From Flammeovirga aprica JL-4 (GTDB lineage Bacteria; Bacteroidota; Bacteroidia; Cytophagales; Flammeovirgaceae): a stretch of 64,000 nucleotides of DNA. The first letter of the stretch is position 1. Each line of letters opens with the position of its first letter. A model generated the notes under the pieces. It made no database searches, had not been told where the DNA came from, and was given only the letters and a program-made list of their open reading frames with translations. Made by a program: the position numbers and the translations under genes. The DNA lies in assembly GCF_012844305.1 (NCBI RefSeq), contig NZ_JABANE010000011.1, positions 1 to 64,000 on the forward strand. The letters run 5' to 3'. Positions 36,676 through 45,809 of the stretch are shown piece after piece.

Positions 36676-37028
36676 ATCAAATTCTGTAGTTTTTCAAAAG
36701 AGATAGGCTTATTTAGATAGCCTTTCACAAAAGGATGTTTTAATGCTTCCTGTTCGTCTTCTTCAATAATAGAAGTACTTAGGATGACTACGGGTACGTT
36801 TTGAGGACATTTCTCAAGTTCCTCTAAAAACTCATGTCCGCTCATAACGGGCATGTTTATATCCAGAAGTATGAGGTCTATTTGTTGATCCGCTCCTTCG
36901 AGCATAAAGTCTAGTGCTTTTTCTCCGTTTCTGAAGACATTTAGATTTGAAAGAAGTCCCGACCTATTCAATATAATTTCAGTATAGGCGTTAGAAGCTT
37001 CATCATCATCAATTAAAAGAATATTCAT
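36672..37028 (-). CDS. Single-domain response regulator
   Basis: 118 residues, a receiver only: acidic pocket IDDDE, phospho-acceptor Asp in LLDINMPVMSG, switch Ser/Thr in ILSTS and Lys in YLNKPI. No output domain, so it acts as a phosphate relay or by protein binding. It lies 9 bp after the histidine kinase gene and is its probable partner; the layout resembles phytochrome-type kinase/Rcp1 pairs. Confidence 0.92.
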   Translation of the reverse strand: MNILLIDDDEASNAYTEIILNRSGLLSNLNVFRNGEKALDFMLEGADQQIDLILLDINMPVMSGHEFLEELEKCPQNVPVVILSTSIIEEDEQEALKHPFVKGYLNKPISFEKLQNLI

Positions 37029-37037
37029 AGTTTAATT

Positions 37038-38129
37038 TTATTTTGGCAAGTAAACGAAAAAAGTGGTCCCTTTTCCTAACTGACTCGTCACGTCAATTTT
37101 CCCTTTTAGTTGCTCACAAGCTTGTTTTGTCAAATATAAACCCAAGCCATTACCTTCAATCACATCATTGGCTCGTTTAAACATTCCAAAGATGCGTTGC
37201 ATATGAACACTTAAGTCAATACCCACACCATTATCTTTAACACTGATAACTGTTTGGGTTTCGGGTGTAGTATCTATTCTTAATTCGAGCTGAAGGTCAT
37301 TTGTATTTTTTCTATATCTCAAACCGTTCGTTAACAGATTTTCTAATATAGTGATTAATTGCTTTTTAGAACTTTTCAAGTAAGATTCTCCTAAGAATTC
37401 AACTTTTAAGTGATCATTTAATGATAATTCATCTACTGTAATACTCTTTTTTAAGTCTTCGATCAATGGCTCCATCTCAATATTCTCCATTAATACAGAA
37501 GCCTCTCTTTGCTCAATCACTTTCACCAAATCATTGATTTTAGCGTTAGCCTTGTCAATCGACTTTTCAATCCAATGTATAGCCTGCAATGAAGAAGGGT
37601 CAGTGATTGACTTATCTTCTTTCAGAAAATGTAAAAAACTATTGATATTAGTGATTGGGCTTTTTACATCGTGCGTTGTAATGTAGGCAAACTGTTTCAG
37701 CTCATCATTATGCTCTTGAAGTGCCAGTTCTTTTTCCTTCAGGACTGTAATATCTTCAAGCAAAATCATTACCCCTCCAATGTTATTTTCGGTGTTTTCC
37801 CATGGAGTAACTTTTATTTGGAAATGCCTCACCTTCTCCTGTTCTTGATACTCATAAGCAGGCAGGACTTCAATTTCTTCAGTAGTCAAAACCTTATCAA
37901 TCATTTCTTCCAGTTTTAATTTACTGAAATGAAATGTGAACAAATCCCCATGAATTTCGTCTTTTATTCCAAAAGAAGATGGCCATAACTTACTGTATGC
38001 TACAATTCTTTTCGACTGATCTAGCATCATCACAGGAGTGGGTATAGTTTCTGCAAATGTCCTTAGGTCTTTTATACTTACTTTTTGTTCTCTATGTATT
38101 CTTTTTGAATTCACTATACAATTATTCAT
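37038..38129 (-). CDS. PAS-domain sensor histidine kinase
   Basis: 363 residues: a PAS sensor (about 20-130, TIPTPVMMLDQSKRIVAYS) with its PAC-like GGVMILLEDITVLKEKE, a short coiled coil, an H-box FAYITTHDVKSPITNINSFL, and HATPase motifs including NLLTNGLRYR, VKDNGVGID and GNGLGLYLTK. No membrane helices, hence a cytosolic sensor. The HDVKSPI H-box is the variant found in phytochrome-like kinases. Partner is the single receiver directly downstream. Confidence 0.92.
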   Translation of the reverse strand: MNNCIVNSKRIHREQKVSIKDLRTFAETIPTPVMMLDQSKRIVAYSKLWPSSFGIKDEIHGDLFTFHFSKLKLEEMIDKVLTTEEIEVLPAYEYQEQEKVRHFQIKVTPWENTENNIGGVMILLEDITVLKEKELALQEHNDELKQFAYITTHDVKSPITNINSFLHFLKEDKSITDPSSLQAIHWIEKSIDKANAKINDLVKVIEQREASVLMENIEMEPLIEDLKKSITVDELSLNDHLKVEFLGESYLKSSKKQLITILENLLTNGLRYRKNTNDLQLELRIDTTPETQTVISVKDNGVGIDLSVHMQRIFGMFKRANDVIEGNGLGLYLTKQACEQLKGKIDVTSQLGKGTTFFVYLPK

Positions 38130-38561
38130 TTACCAAATCTATTGATAGTCTGGACACACTAGGGTTCTGTATTATGGTAAGAATCTTTGAATTTCAGTAT
38201 GTCCTAAATTAACAGGTTAATAAACTATAGGTTTATTCGAACAATTTCTCTTCAGATTAAGCTAATCTCTCAATTTTAAAGACTGAAAGAAAAGTCGAAA
38301 CAAATAATCTCAAATTAAACCGGGCACAATACACATCGTCAAAAGCATACACATTAAACAAACGAAAAATATAAACTATAAAAATATTGATCTATCATTA
38401 CATTTAACAGTGAAATCTGACAACTATATTTTAACTAAATCTATACTTTCAACAGTGTGTACTTGCGTCATAATTAAAATACTAAATTTTAAGCGACTTT
38501 CTATAGGTTCAAAGTATAATCCTGTAATAGTGTAATGAATTATGAACATTGTATTATATAA
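38130..38561. other. Noncoding gap between kinase and sufB
   Basis: About 430 bp, AT-rich, no open frame of note. It presumably holds the histidine-kinase promoter, but I see no well-spaced promoter pair. Confidence 0.5.
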
Positions 38562-38591
38562 AAAGGCCACCCCTTTGCAGAGGTGACCTTT
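38562..38591 (-). terminator. Terminator of sufB
   Basis: AAAGGCCACCCCT and AGAGGTGACCTTT pair at 11 of 13 positions around TTGC, with a short T run on the minus strand, 24 bp past the sufB stop. Confidence 0.65.
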
Positions 38592-38614
38592 GTAATATTA
38601 TAAGAGTAGAATGA

Positions 38615-40081
38615 TTAACCTACTGAACCTTCTAGTGATAAAGCCAATAATTTTTGAGCTTCCACTGCAAATTCCATTGGTAATTTATTCAATACTTCTT
38701 TACAGTAACCGTTTACAATCAGAGCGACAGCTTGTTCAGTGTCGATACCTCTTTGGTTACAGTAGAAAATTTGATCTTCACCAATTTTAGAGGTTGTAGC
38801 CTCGTGTTCTACTTTTGATGTATGATTATCTACTTCAATATAAGGGAAAGTGTGAGCACCACAACGGTCGCCCATCAACAATGAATCACATTGAGAGAAG
38901 TTTCTTGAGTCTGTAGCGTTTTTGTTCACTTTCACCAAACCTCTGTATGAGTTTTGAGATTTACCAGCAGAAACACCTTTAGAAACAATTCTAGATTTTG
39001 TGTTTTTACCGATGTGAATCATTTTCGTACCAGTATCCGCTTGCTGCATGTTGTTTGTTACAGCTACTGAGTAGAATTCACCTACTGAATTATCACCTTT
39101 CAAAATACATGAAGGGTACTTCCAAGTTACAGATGAACCTGTTTCCACTTGTGTCCATGACAGCTTTGAGTTGTTGCCATCACAAATACCACGTTTTGTT
39201 ACGAAGTTGTAAACACCACCTTTACCATTTTCGTCACCAGGATACCAGTTCTGTACTGTTGAGTACTTCACTTCTGCATCTTCGTGTACAAAGATTTCTA
39301 CTACAGCAGCGTGCAACTGATTCTCGTCACGCTGAGGTGCAGTACAACCTTCTAAGTATGAAACGTAAGACGAATCTTCAGCAACGATCAAAGTACGCTC
39401 AAACTGACCAGTACCTGAAGCGTTGATTCTGAAGTAAGTTGACAATTCCATAGGGCAGTGTACTCCTTTCGGAATGTAACAGAAAGAACCGTCAGAGAAT
39501 ACTGCAGAGTTTAGTGCAGAGAAAAAGTTATCTTTTACAGGAACAACTGATCCTAAATACTTTTTCACTAGCTCTGGGTGATCTTTTACTGCTTCTGAGA
39601 AAGAACAGAAAATAATGCCTTTTTCTGCAAGAGTGTCTTTGAATGTAGTAGCAACAGATACAGAGTCAAATACAGCATCAACGGCAATATTTGAATCTTT
39701 AACTCCTGTCAAACGCTTTTGTTCATCAAGAGAAATACCTAATTTTTCGAAAGTAGCTAATAATTCAGGATCAACTTCCTCTAAAGATTCGATGGCCTTC
39801 TTTTGCACTGGTGCAGAATAATAAATGATGTCTTGGTAATCTACTTTTTCATAGACCACGTTAGCCCACTCCGGGCATTCCATCTTTTGCCATTCTCTGA
39901 AAGCACTAAGCCTCCATTCCAGCAACCATTCCGGCTCTTCTTTTTTTGCAGAAATGAATCTTACAATCTCCTCATTTAATCCTTTCGGAGCCTGGTCTGC
40001 CTCAATATCGACAGTCCAACCATGCTCATACTCTTTGGACGTAAAGTCTTCTAAAATTTTGTTATCCTGATCTGCGCTCAT
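38615..40081 (-). CDS. sufB: Fe-S cluster assembly protein SufB
   Basis: Scaffold subunit of the SufBCD complex on which clusters form. 488 residues with the beta-helix core: [27 protein letters not shown] in part, [12 protein letters not shown] (conserved Cys), VQNWYPGD, and the C-terminal [19 protein letters not shown] and FYCNQRGID. In most bacteria sufB is followed at once by sufC, sufD and sufS; here a terminator and a long gap follow, and a 527-bp gap precedes, so it is a stand-alone gene. Confidence 0.95.
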   Translation of the reverse strand: MSADQDNKILEDFTSKEYEHGWTVDIEADQAPKGLNEEIVRFISAKKEEPEWLLEWRLSAFREWQKMECPEWANVVYEKVDYQDIIYYSAPVQKKAIESLEEVDPELLATFEKLGISLDEQKRLTGVKDSNIAVDAVFDSVSVATTFKDTLAEKGIIFCSFSEAVKDHPELVKKYLGSVVPVKDNFFSALNSAVFSDGSFCYIPKGVHCPMELSTYFRINASGTGQFERTLIVAEDSSYVSYLEGCTAPQRDENQLHAAVVEIFVHEDAEVKYSTVQNWYPGDENGKGGVYNFVTKRGICDGNNSKLSWTQVETGSSVTWKYPSCILKGDNSVGEFYSVAVTNNMQQADTGTKMIHIGKNTKSRIVSKGVSAGKSQNSYRGLVKVNKNATDSRNFSQCDSLLMGDRCGAHTFPYIEVDNHTSKVEHEATTSKIGEDQIFYCNQRGIDTEQAVALIVNGYCKEVLNKLPMEFAVEAQKLLALSLEGSVG

Positions 40082-40380
40082 TATATAAAAACGTTTTATA
40101 CGTTATTAATTCTTACACAATTTTCACTATGCTTTTAGTAAAACTAGAAACACAACTGTTTTGTTTGATACCTACTATAATTAATAAAAATAATCCATTA
40201 ATTATTTAGTATGGTTCTAAATTGCAAAATTAAGACATAAATTTCAGAAAGTTGAGTTTTAGCATCAAAAAGTTTATCAATTCTATTAAAAAGATGATTA
40301 TTGCAGAAAATTGAAAAAAAAACTACATTAAATGCAATTTATACACTATAATAATTATATTTACAAACGTTAAAGTTGCT

Positions 40381-40506
40381 AACACAACTCCGCCTCAAGT
40401 TGTGTTATTACGGGTATTTTTTTTCATGACTGTATACCTTAGCCTTAACTTATTTAAAGAATTTAAATAATTGTGGGTTGTCTTTCTAGATAACCCTTTC
40501 TTTTTG
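40381..40506 (+). ncRNA. Two hairpin-plus-T signals in the sufB/dipeptidase gap, possible small RNA
   Basis: On the plus strand AACACAACT/AGTTGTGTT (40381-40389, 40398-40406) is followed by a T9 run (40417-40425 region), and GGGTTGTC/GATAACCC (40475-40482, 40489-40496) by TTTCTTTTT. No plus-strand gene reads into them, so they could end a small RNA transcribed within the 527-bp gap. They could also be chance hairpins or an antisense terminator. The remainder of 40082-40380 shows nothing beyond AT-rich sequence. Confidence 0.25.
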
Positions 40507-40551
40507 CAATTCTTACCACCTAACAGGCTCTCTTTGATCTTTCTATTCCAT

Positions 40552-40589
40552 AAAAAAAGCAATTAAGCGGGTAGCCTAACTGCTTTTTA
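40552..40589 (-). terminator. Terminator of the dipeptidase gene
   Basis: AAAAAGCA (40554-40561) pairs with TGCTTTTT (40081+500: 40581-40588), continued by an imperfect inner stem; T-rich on the minus strand, 20 bp past the stop. Confidence 0.75.
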
Positions 40590-40608
40590 TATCTATAATG
40601 AGGAAGAA

Positions 40609-41970
40609 TTATTTTTTTAATTTTGCATAATGCTTGTAAAATAATTCTATTGTTTCAATCCCTTTCAAGAAATTAAAAATTCCAAATTTTTCATTTGGTG
40701 AGTGGATCGCATCTGAATCCAAACCAAATCCCATCATAACAGAGTCCAAACCCAGTTCTTCTTTGAAAAGTGCAACTATTGGAATAGAACCGCCACTTCT
40801 TACTGGAATTGGTTCTTTACTGAACGCTTCTGTGTAGGCATCATTTGCAGCTTGATATTCTACAGAATTTGTCGGAATAACTACAGGAGTACCGCCATGA
40901 TGTGCTGTAACTTTTACAGTAATGCCATCAGGTACGATAGATTCTACATGCTTCGTAAACAAATCAGAGATTTCTTCCCATGACTGATGAGGCACCAAAC
41001 GCATGGATACTTTAGCGTAAGCTTTTGAAGGAATTACCGTTTTGGCTCCTTCGCCAGTATAACCACCCCACATACCATTGATATCTAAAGTAGGTCGGAT
41101 ACTTGTTCTCTCATTTGTTGAGAATCCTTTTTCACCAAATTCCTTATCAATATCTAACGCTTTTTTATAGGCTTCAAGATCAAATGGTGCTTTTGCCATT
41201 TTAGCTCTTTCTTCTTCAGAAAGAATTTCCACTTTATCATAGAATCCTGGAATGGTAATGTGACCATCTTTATCTTTCAAGGCTGCTAAAACCTCAGACA
41301 TCGCATTTAATGGATTCTGCACGGCACCGCCATACATGCCTGAGTGAAGGTCACGGTTTGGTCCTGTCAATTCCAATTCCATATAACTCAAACCTCTTAA
41401 ACCAACTGTAATTGATGGCGTATCTACTGAAATCATTCCTGTATCCGAAATCAGGATCACATCTGCCTTCAGGTCTTCTTTTCTCTCGCGGATAAAGTCA
41501 CCTAAATTCACAGAACCAATTTCTTCCTCTCCTTCCAGCATAAACTTCACATTACAAGCCAATGTATTGTTTTTCATCATCGACTCAAAAGCCTTGACGT
41601 GCATATACATCTGCCCTTTATCATCTGAAGCTCCTCTTGCGTAAATACTATCATTTTTGATCGTAGGCTCAAATGGAGGCGTATCCCAAAGATCAATTGG
41701 ATCTGCAGGTTGTACGTCATAGTGGCCATATACGATTACTGTAGGTAAAGAAGGGTCAATAATTTTTTCTCCGTAAACAACAGGATTACCTTTTGTAGGA
41801 CAAATTTCTACCTTATCTGCTCCTGCTTCATTCAGTTTATGTGCAATAAATGCAGCCGCTTTTTTAATATCAGGCTGATATGCAACGTCGGTACTGACAG
41901 AAGGAATGCGTAATAATTCAAAAAGCTCAGATAAGAATCTATCCTTGTTCTCCTCGATGTACTTAGTCAT
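40609..41970 (-). CDS. M20-family dipeptidase
   Basis: Zinc aminoacyl-dipeptidase of the PepV/carnosinase type, 453 residues. Metal-site motifs: VIVYGHYDVQPAD (His and catalytic Asp), RGASDDKGQ (bridging Asp), FMLEGEEEIGS (catalytic Glu and ligand Glu), ISDTGMI (Asp) and the C-terminal HSPNEKFG (His). The dimerisation lid lies at about 200-320. Cytoplasmic: no signal peptide. It stands between a lipid hydroxylase gene and its own terminator, with 36 bp to the former, so they may be cotranscribed. Confidence 0.93.
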   Translation of the reverse strand: MTKYIEENKDRFLSELFELLRIPSVSTDVAYQPDIKKAAAFIAHKLNEAGADKVEICPTKGNPVVYGEKIIDPSLPTVIVYGHYDVQPADPIDLWDTPPFEPTIKNDSIYARGASDDKGQMYMHVKAFESMMKNNTLACNVKFMLEGEEEIGSVNLGDFIRERKEDLKADVILISDTGMISVDTPSITVGLRGLSYMELELTGPNRDLHSGMYGGAVQNPLNAMSEVLAALKDKDGHITIPGFYDKVEILSEEERAKMAKAPFDLEAYKKALDIDKEFGEKGFSTNERTSIRPTLDINGMWGGYTGEGAKTVIPSKAYAKVSMRLVPHQSWEEISDLFTKHVESIVPDGITVKVTAHHGGTPVVIPTNSVEYQAANDAYTEAFSKEPIPVRSGGSIPIVALFKEELGLDSVMMGFGLDSDAIHSPNEKFGIFNFLKGIETIELFYKHYAKLKK

Positions 41971-42006
41971 TGTTATTATGTGTTTAAAAAGTCAAACTGA
42001 TTAATA

Positions 42007-42627
42007 TCAATCAGGCATAGTTCTAAAGACGAAATCCCATAAGGGAGATGATACTCCAAATGCCTTAGTGTCATCCCTATAGTGATGGATACTATGATGG
42101 ATCCATAAAATCTTTAAGAAGTTTTTTGGAGGGTGCATAGCATGAATCATATAATGGACCCCCAAATATAATGCATATCCTGTTAGAAAACCTGCTGTGA
42201 AGGGATAACAATAGTCATCTAAGGCTAAATAAAACAAGTAAAAAAAGGAGGACGCCAACACTACACTCACTACTGGAGGCATGGCTAATCTTGATTTGTC
42301 TTTGGGGTGATGATGATGCACGCCGTGAAACTTGTGCGTAATATCTTTCTTCAGTTTTGTAGTAGGCTCCATATGAAACACAAACCGGTGCATGACATAC
42401 TCCACGAGTGTAAAGAGCAGTAAGCCAACGAAAAATAGAAGAATAGTCAGTGGAACTGTAACGAGCTCATGGTATAACGCATACACCAACAACCCTGCTC
42501 CAAAAATGAGATACATTGAGATGGGGACCGCTGCGTGTGTATGCGTTAATTTTTCTAGTAGAGGGTTTTCAAATAGTTTCTTTTCTTTAGATTTTTTTTC
42601 ATTGATTGATGATGAAGAAATATCCAT
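42007..42627 (-). CDS. Fatty acid hydroxylase/sterol desaturase-family membrane enzyme
   Basis: 206 residues with four helices and the His-box pattern of di-iron membrane hydroxylases: HRFVFH, HKFHGVHHHHPKD, HYMIHAMHP and HHSIHHY. Length and arrangement match the fatty-acid 2-hydroxylase (FA2H/Scs7) type that hydroxylates sphingolipid or sulfonolipid acyl chains, which are plausible lipids in Cytophagales. The exact substrate is not shown by the sequence. It lies 28 bp after bshC on the minus strand. Confidence 0.85.
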   Translation of the reverse strand: MDISSSSINEKKSKEKKLFENPLLEKLTHTHAAVPISMYLIFGAGLLVYALYHELVTVPLTILLFFVGLLLFTLVEYVMHRFVFHMEPTTKLKKDITHKFHGVHHHHPKDKSRLAMPPVVSVVLASSFFYLFYLALDDYCYPFTAGFLTGYALYLGVHYMIHAMHPPKNFLKILWIHHSIHHYRDDTKAFGVSSPLWDFVFRTMPD

Positions 42628-42655
42628 TATAAATAGTTTTGTAAGGGTTATAGGA

Positions 42656-44215
42656 TTAATCGCCCACCATCACATTCAAATTGAAGGACAACGGGTCTAA
42701 CTCTCCTATAAGTTCGGGAATAAAATCCACATTTTTAGGCCAAAACTCAATCAAATTCACAATTCTTTCTTGTGGAGCGTTATTTGGCAACAGGCATTCC
42801 CTTATACATAGTACTCTTTCAATATCATCTTGTATTTTTCTTTTACCCTCTTTGCGCAACTTATTTTGAGTGTGCTGCACCCTCTTCTGCATACGTGTCA
42901 TTTCTGCATCAACATGCTTCTTCAGATTAGGAGTTATTGCACTCGCTTTTGTCAAAATATCATTATAAGCCAACTCTATTTTTACTAACTCTGAAGTAAT
43001 ATCTGTGTCTACACTTTCATTCGTATCCAACAACTGTTCTTCAATCTCCCTTTTGGGTTTTAAAAGCTCTTCTAAAGGCCAACCCGATTTACGCCATTTT
43101 TCACTGAAATGCCCGTCCAATACCAAACAAAATCCTCTTGGTAATACCATCGGGTACTTTACATTGTAAGCATCAAAAGCGCTTTTCAACTGTAACCAAT
43201 ACACCACTTCCGCAGGACCGCCTAAATAAGCAAGGTTAGGCAATAAAACTTCCTGTAATACTGGTCTCAACACTACATTAGGACTGAATTTCTCTGGACT
43301 CTCGTCAACCAAAAGATTCATTTCTTCAGAAGTCCATTTATAATCTCCCCCAACGGTCTGAAATCCTTCTGCTGTTTTTTCTAATCTCAAACGGACGCCA
43401 TCTTCCATATAGAAAAGGTTGATTTCACGAGCATAAATCTGCGTTTTATAACCTTGTGCTTCAATCACTGCATTAGTCTCTGTGACTTTCTGATAACTTA
43501 CTCCTTCAAACAACTCTTTTTTAATGATTTCTCTGAAAGGCTCTTTTAATATTTTGTGATCTGCATCAACACATACTAACCCGAATTCTTTAAAAAGTTC
43601 ATTGACAATCTTTCTTGATGCTTCCGTAAGGTTCTCACTTTGTCTGTAAGCATTCACAAAAAGTGCTGGCATATCTTTAATTCTATCCAGAATCTGATCC
43701 ATTCCTTCCAAGGAAAGTCGGCCAACTGGACCAGAAGCATTAGGGTGCTCCCAAGTATATTTTCTACCGCCTAGCTGAAAAGAGGCAATTTCTTCAAAAT
43801 CGTGATCCTCTGTTGCCATCCAATACACAGGAATGAAATTTTTATCTGGGTACTTCTCCTTTAATTGCTTACACAAATTGATGGTGGCGGCAATTTTATA
43901 GACAAAAAACAAAGGTCCTGTAAAGATATTGAGCTGATGCCCAGTGATAATGGTGTAGGTATTTTTATCTAAAAGTAAATCGATTTGCTCCGAAGGATAA
44001 TCTTCTATTTTACTATACTGCTCATGTAAAGATTGCACTAATCTTTGTCTTGATGCATCAGTAAAGTCACTTCGATTTTCAATGATCTGATCAAATGATG
44101 ATAATTGAGGTGAATGTTGATATAAAGGTTTAATCTCTTCTTTTTCCGAAAGGTAATCAAGAAACATTTTTCCGTATAAACCGGCTGTTTCGAATGGAAT
44201 TTTGTAAGTATTCAT
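42656..44215 (-). CDS. bshC: Bacillithiol biosynthesis cysteine-adding enzyme
   Basis: Adds cysteine to GlcN-malate in the last step of bacillithiol synthesis. 519 residues from ATG 44215: ITGHQLNIFTGPLFFVYKIAATI, YWMATEDHDFEEI, the long coiled coil near the C-terminus and the short VNLIEFWPKNVDFIPELI end are family features. The longer start at 44299 is rejected: the extra 28 residues have no similarity to the family and read into intergenic DNA. bshA and bshB are not in the window. Confidence 0.92.
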   Translation of the reverse strand: MNTYKIPFETAGLYGKMFLDYLSEKEEIKPLYQHSPQLSSFDQIIENRSDFTDASRQRLVQSLHEQYSKIEDYPSEQIDLLLDKNTYTIITGHQLNIFTGPLFFVYKIAATINLCKQLKEKYPDKNFIPVYWMATEDHDFEEIASFQLGGRKYTWEHPNASGPVGRLSLEGMDQILDRIKDMPALFVNAYRQSENLTEASRKIVNELFKEFGLVCVDADHKILKEPFREIIKKELFEGVSYQKVTETNAVIEAQGYKTQIYAREINLFYMEDGVRLRLEKTAEGFQTVGGDYKWTSEEMNLLVDESPEKFSPNVVLRPVLQEVLLPNLAYLGGPAEVVYWLQLKSAFDAYNVKYPMVLPRGFCLVLDGHFSEKWRKSGWPLEELLKPKREIEEQLLDTNESVDTDITSELVKIELAYNDILTKASAITPNLKKHVDAEMTRMQKRVQHTQNKLRKEGKRKIQDDIERVLCIRECLLPNNAPQERIVNLIEFWPKNVDFIPELIGELDPLSFNLNVMVGD

Positions 44216-44324
44216 TGTGTTTATTATTCTTCGATCTACGAATTTAATGGATGTTTTGTAAATAAATAGTGAATCAAGAAAAAATATTTGTTTCAACAAT
44301 AGTCGACACCGTCAATTTGATTGG

Positions 44325-44933
44325 CTACCGATCATAAACTACGTTCAACTTCTCTCCTATTATTAATTTACCTTGATGAAAAACTTTGATGACACCGTCT
44401 TTCTCAACGCTATACTTTCCATTTACTTTTGACACTAGGTTTTCTGTCGCCTCAACTGTATCATCTACTATTAATTCTACACCTTTAGGAATCCATTTCT
44501 CGTAGGGTGAAACTGTATTTAAAATATATTTAAAAGAATTTACAAAGATGACCAATGTGTTGATATGATTTTGACCTTTCAAGAGCTTATGATGTTCTGC
44601 TTCAAGTTGATCTGTAATGAAGTTAAGTGCAAAATGTTTTTGACCAGAAAGCCATTTCAAAACAGTCTCAAGTAATTGATCATTGTAATGTACTAACTTA
44701 AAAAATTCATTCTGTCTTGTCATATTCTCACTGATGTTATCTTTATTCTTTTTATAAAAAATAACATCAATTTTGATATCTAAAGACAATAGTTTCTCAT
44801 AAGACTGTTCTGAGGCAATCACTATCGGGCTCCATTCTAACAAAGAATATAAAAGTGGGAATTGGGTGTCATCGAGCGTATCGATCAGCACTGCAGGTTC
44901 CTGATCATCTCTGACAATGTGGTGTGAGGACAT
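44325..44933 (-). CDS. Thiamine-pyrophosphokinase-like protein lacking the catalytic Asp motif
   Basis: 202 residues. The opening MSSHHIVRDDQEPAVLI and LLEWSPIVIASE recall the thiamine pyrophosphokinases I know from Cytophagales. At the place of the conserved GDFDS catalytic/Mg motif this one reads DVIFYKKNKDN, and the C-terminal half keeps a TPK-like beta domain (KGVELIVDDTVEATENLVSKVNGKYSVEKDG in part). It is probably not an active kinase; a regulatory or repurposed fold is likely. I base the family call on recall, not on an alignment. Confidence 0.55.
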   Translation of the reverse strand: MSSHHIVRDDQEPAVLIDTLDDTQFPLLYSLLEWSPIVIASEQSYEKLLSLDIKIDVIFYKKNKDNISENMTRQNEFFKLVHYNDQLLETVLKWLSGQKHFALNFITDQLEAEHHKLLKGQNHINTLVIFVNSFKYILNTVSPYEKWIPKGVELIVDDTVEATENLVSKVNGKYSVEKDGVIKVFHQGKLIIGEKLNVVYDR

Positions 44934-44946
44934 AGGTGTTTAAAGA

Positions 44947-44990
44947 AAAAAATGCCATAAAATCATTCATCGAATTTATGGCATTTTTTA
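44947..44990 (-). terminator. Terminator of the thioredoxin-like gene
   Basis: AAATGCCATAAA and TTTATGGCATTT pair around a 13-14 nt loop, followed by T-rich sequence on the minus strand, 4 bp past the stop. Confidence 0.9.
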
Positions 44991-44993
44991 GAT

Positions 44994-45605
44994 TTATTTC
45001 AAACTTTCGAGCATTTTCTGTAAGTCTTTCATGATGGCTTTTCCTTTATCTTTGTTGTACCATCGTTGCACTTTCATTGAGAACTGTTGCTTATCTTCTC
45101 CTACTTCCTTCTTGAATTCTGGAATAAGTCTTGTCAACTCTTCCGGTCTAGGTCCCCACTCTCCCAACACTTCATTGGTTTTCTGATCAATCATGATCAA
45201 CTTAGGAATAGACCTGGAACCATTCGTTAAAAACTGCTCCATCAGATCAAGGTTATTATCCCTCAATAAGAACCTCAACTCAATTTTGGGTGACACCTGA
45301 GCTGCTTCCGCAATAATGGGCAAACTCTGGGCTGCATCACCACACCACCCTTCAGTCAGCACCAACCAATAAACACTTCGGTTTACTGCTCTTCCGGCCA
45401 CTCTCAAAGGGTCCAATAGTCTGTTGGTCTTGTCAATCCTTTGCATTCTTGTAACATTCAAACGAGTGTAGTCGACTAATTGGGAATCATCGTAGCTGAT
45501 CAGTGCCGGTTCTTCCGCTAATAGATTGTCTAATGCTTCTCTGTATACTTCGTAAGTAAATGCATTGTCGATATACTCTTGTGCTACAGTTTGGTTTTCT
45601 GCCAT
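44994..45605 (-). CDS. Thioredoxin-family protein
   Basis: 203 residues from ATG 45605. The active-site region reads VLTEGWCGDAAQSLPIIA: one cysteine followed by GDAAQS in place of the CxxC of thioredoxins, as in the thioredoxin_9-type family. Cis-Pro region RSIPKLIMID is present. With a single redox Cys it could act as a peroxidase-like or thiol-transfer protein. No signal peptide, so cytoplasmic. Nine further residues would be gained by the 45632 start. Confidence 0.85.
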   Translation of the reverse strand: MAENQTVAQEYIDNAFTYEVYREALDNLLAEEPALISYDDSQLVDYTRLNVTRMQRIDKTNRLLDPLRVAGRAVNRSVYWLVLTEGWCGDAAQSLPIIAEAAQVSPKIELRFLLRDNNLDLMEQFLTNGSRSIPKLIMIDQKTNEVLGEWGPRPEELTRLIPEFKKEVGEDKQQFSMKVQRWYNKDKGKAIMKDLQKMLESLK

Positions 45606-45809
45606 ACGAATAATTGAATGATTGAGTACCAAGACAAATTATTTTCATCTCAGCACGTAGGTTGAATTATTTAATTAAGTAGTGCTTCATTAAATAACTT
45701 TAATTCAGTTGATTTTAAATATTAAAGTAATAAAATGATAGGAGTTTTTTTTATTACAAGCTCAATTTTTTCCCCTTTGGTTCACATTACTTGATATAGT
45801 ACAATGAAT

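Noticed and set aside
38134..38141. Minus-strand TAGATTTG as -7 element of the histidine kinase
   Set aside because: It lies so close to the ATG that the transcript would start at or inside the gene, and no TTG is placed correctly.
44216..44299. N-terminal extension of BshC
   Set aside because: Reads through the intergenic region and lacks similarity to the family.
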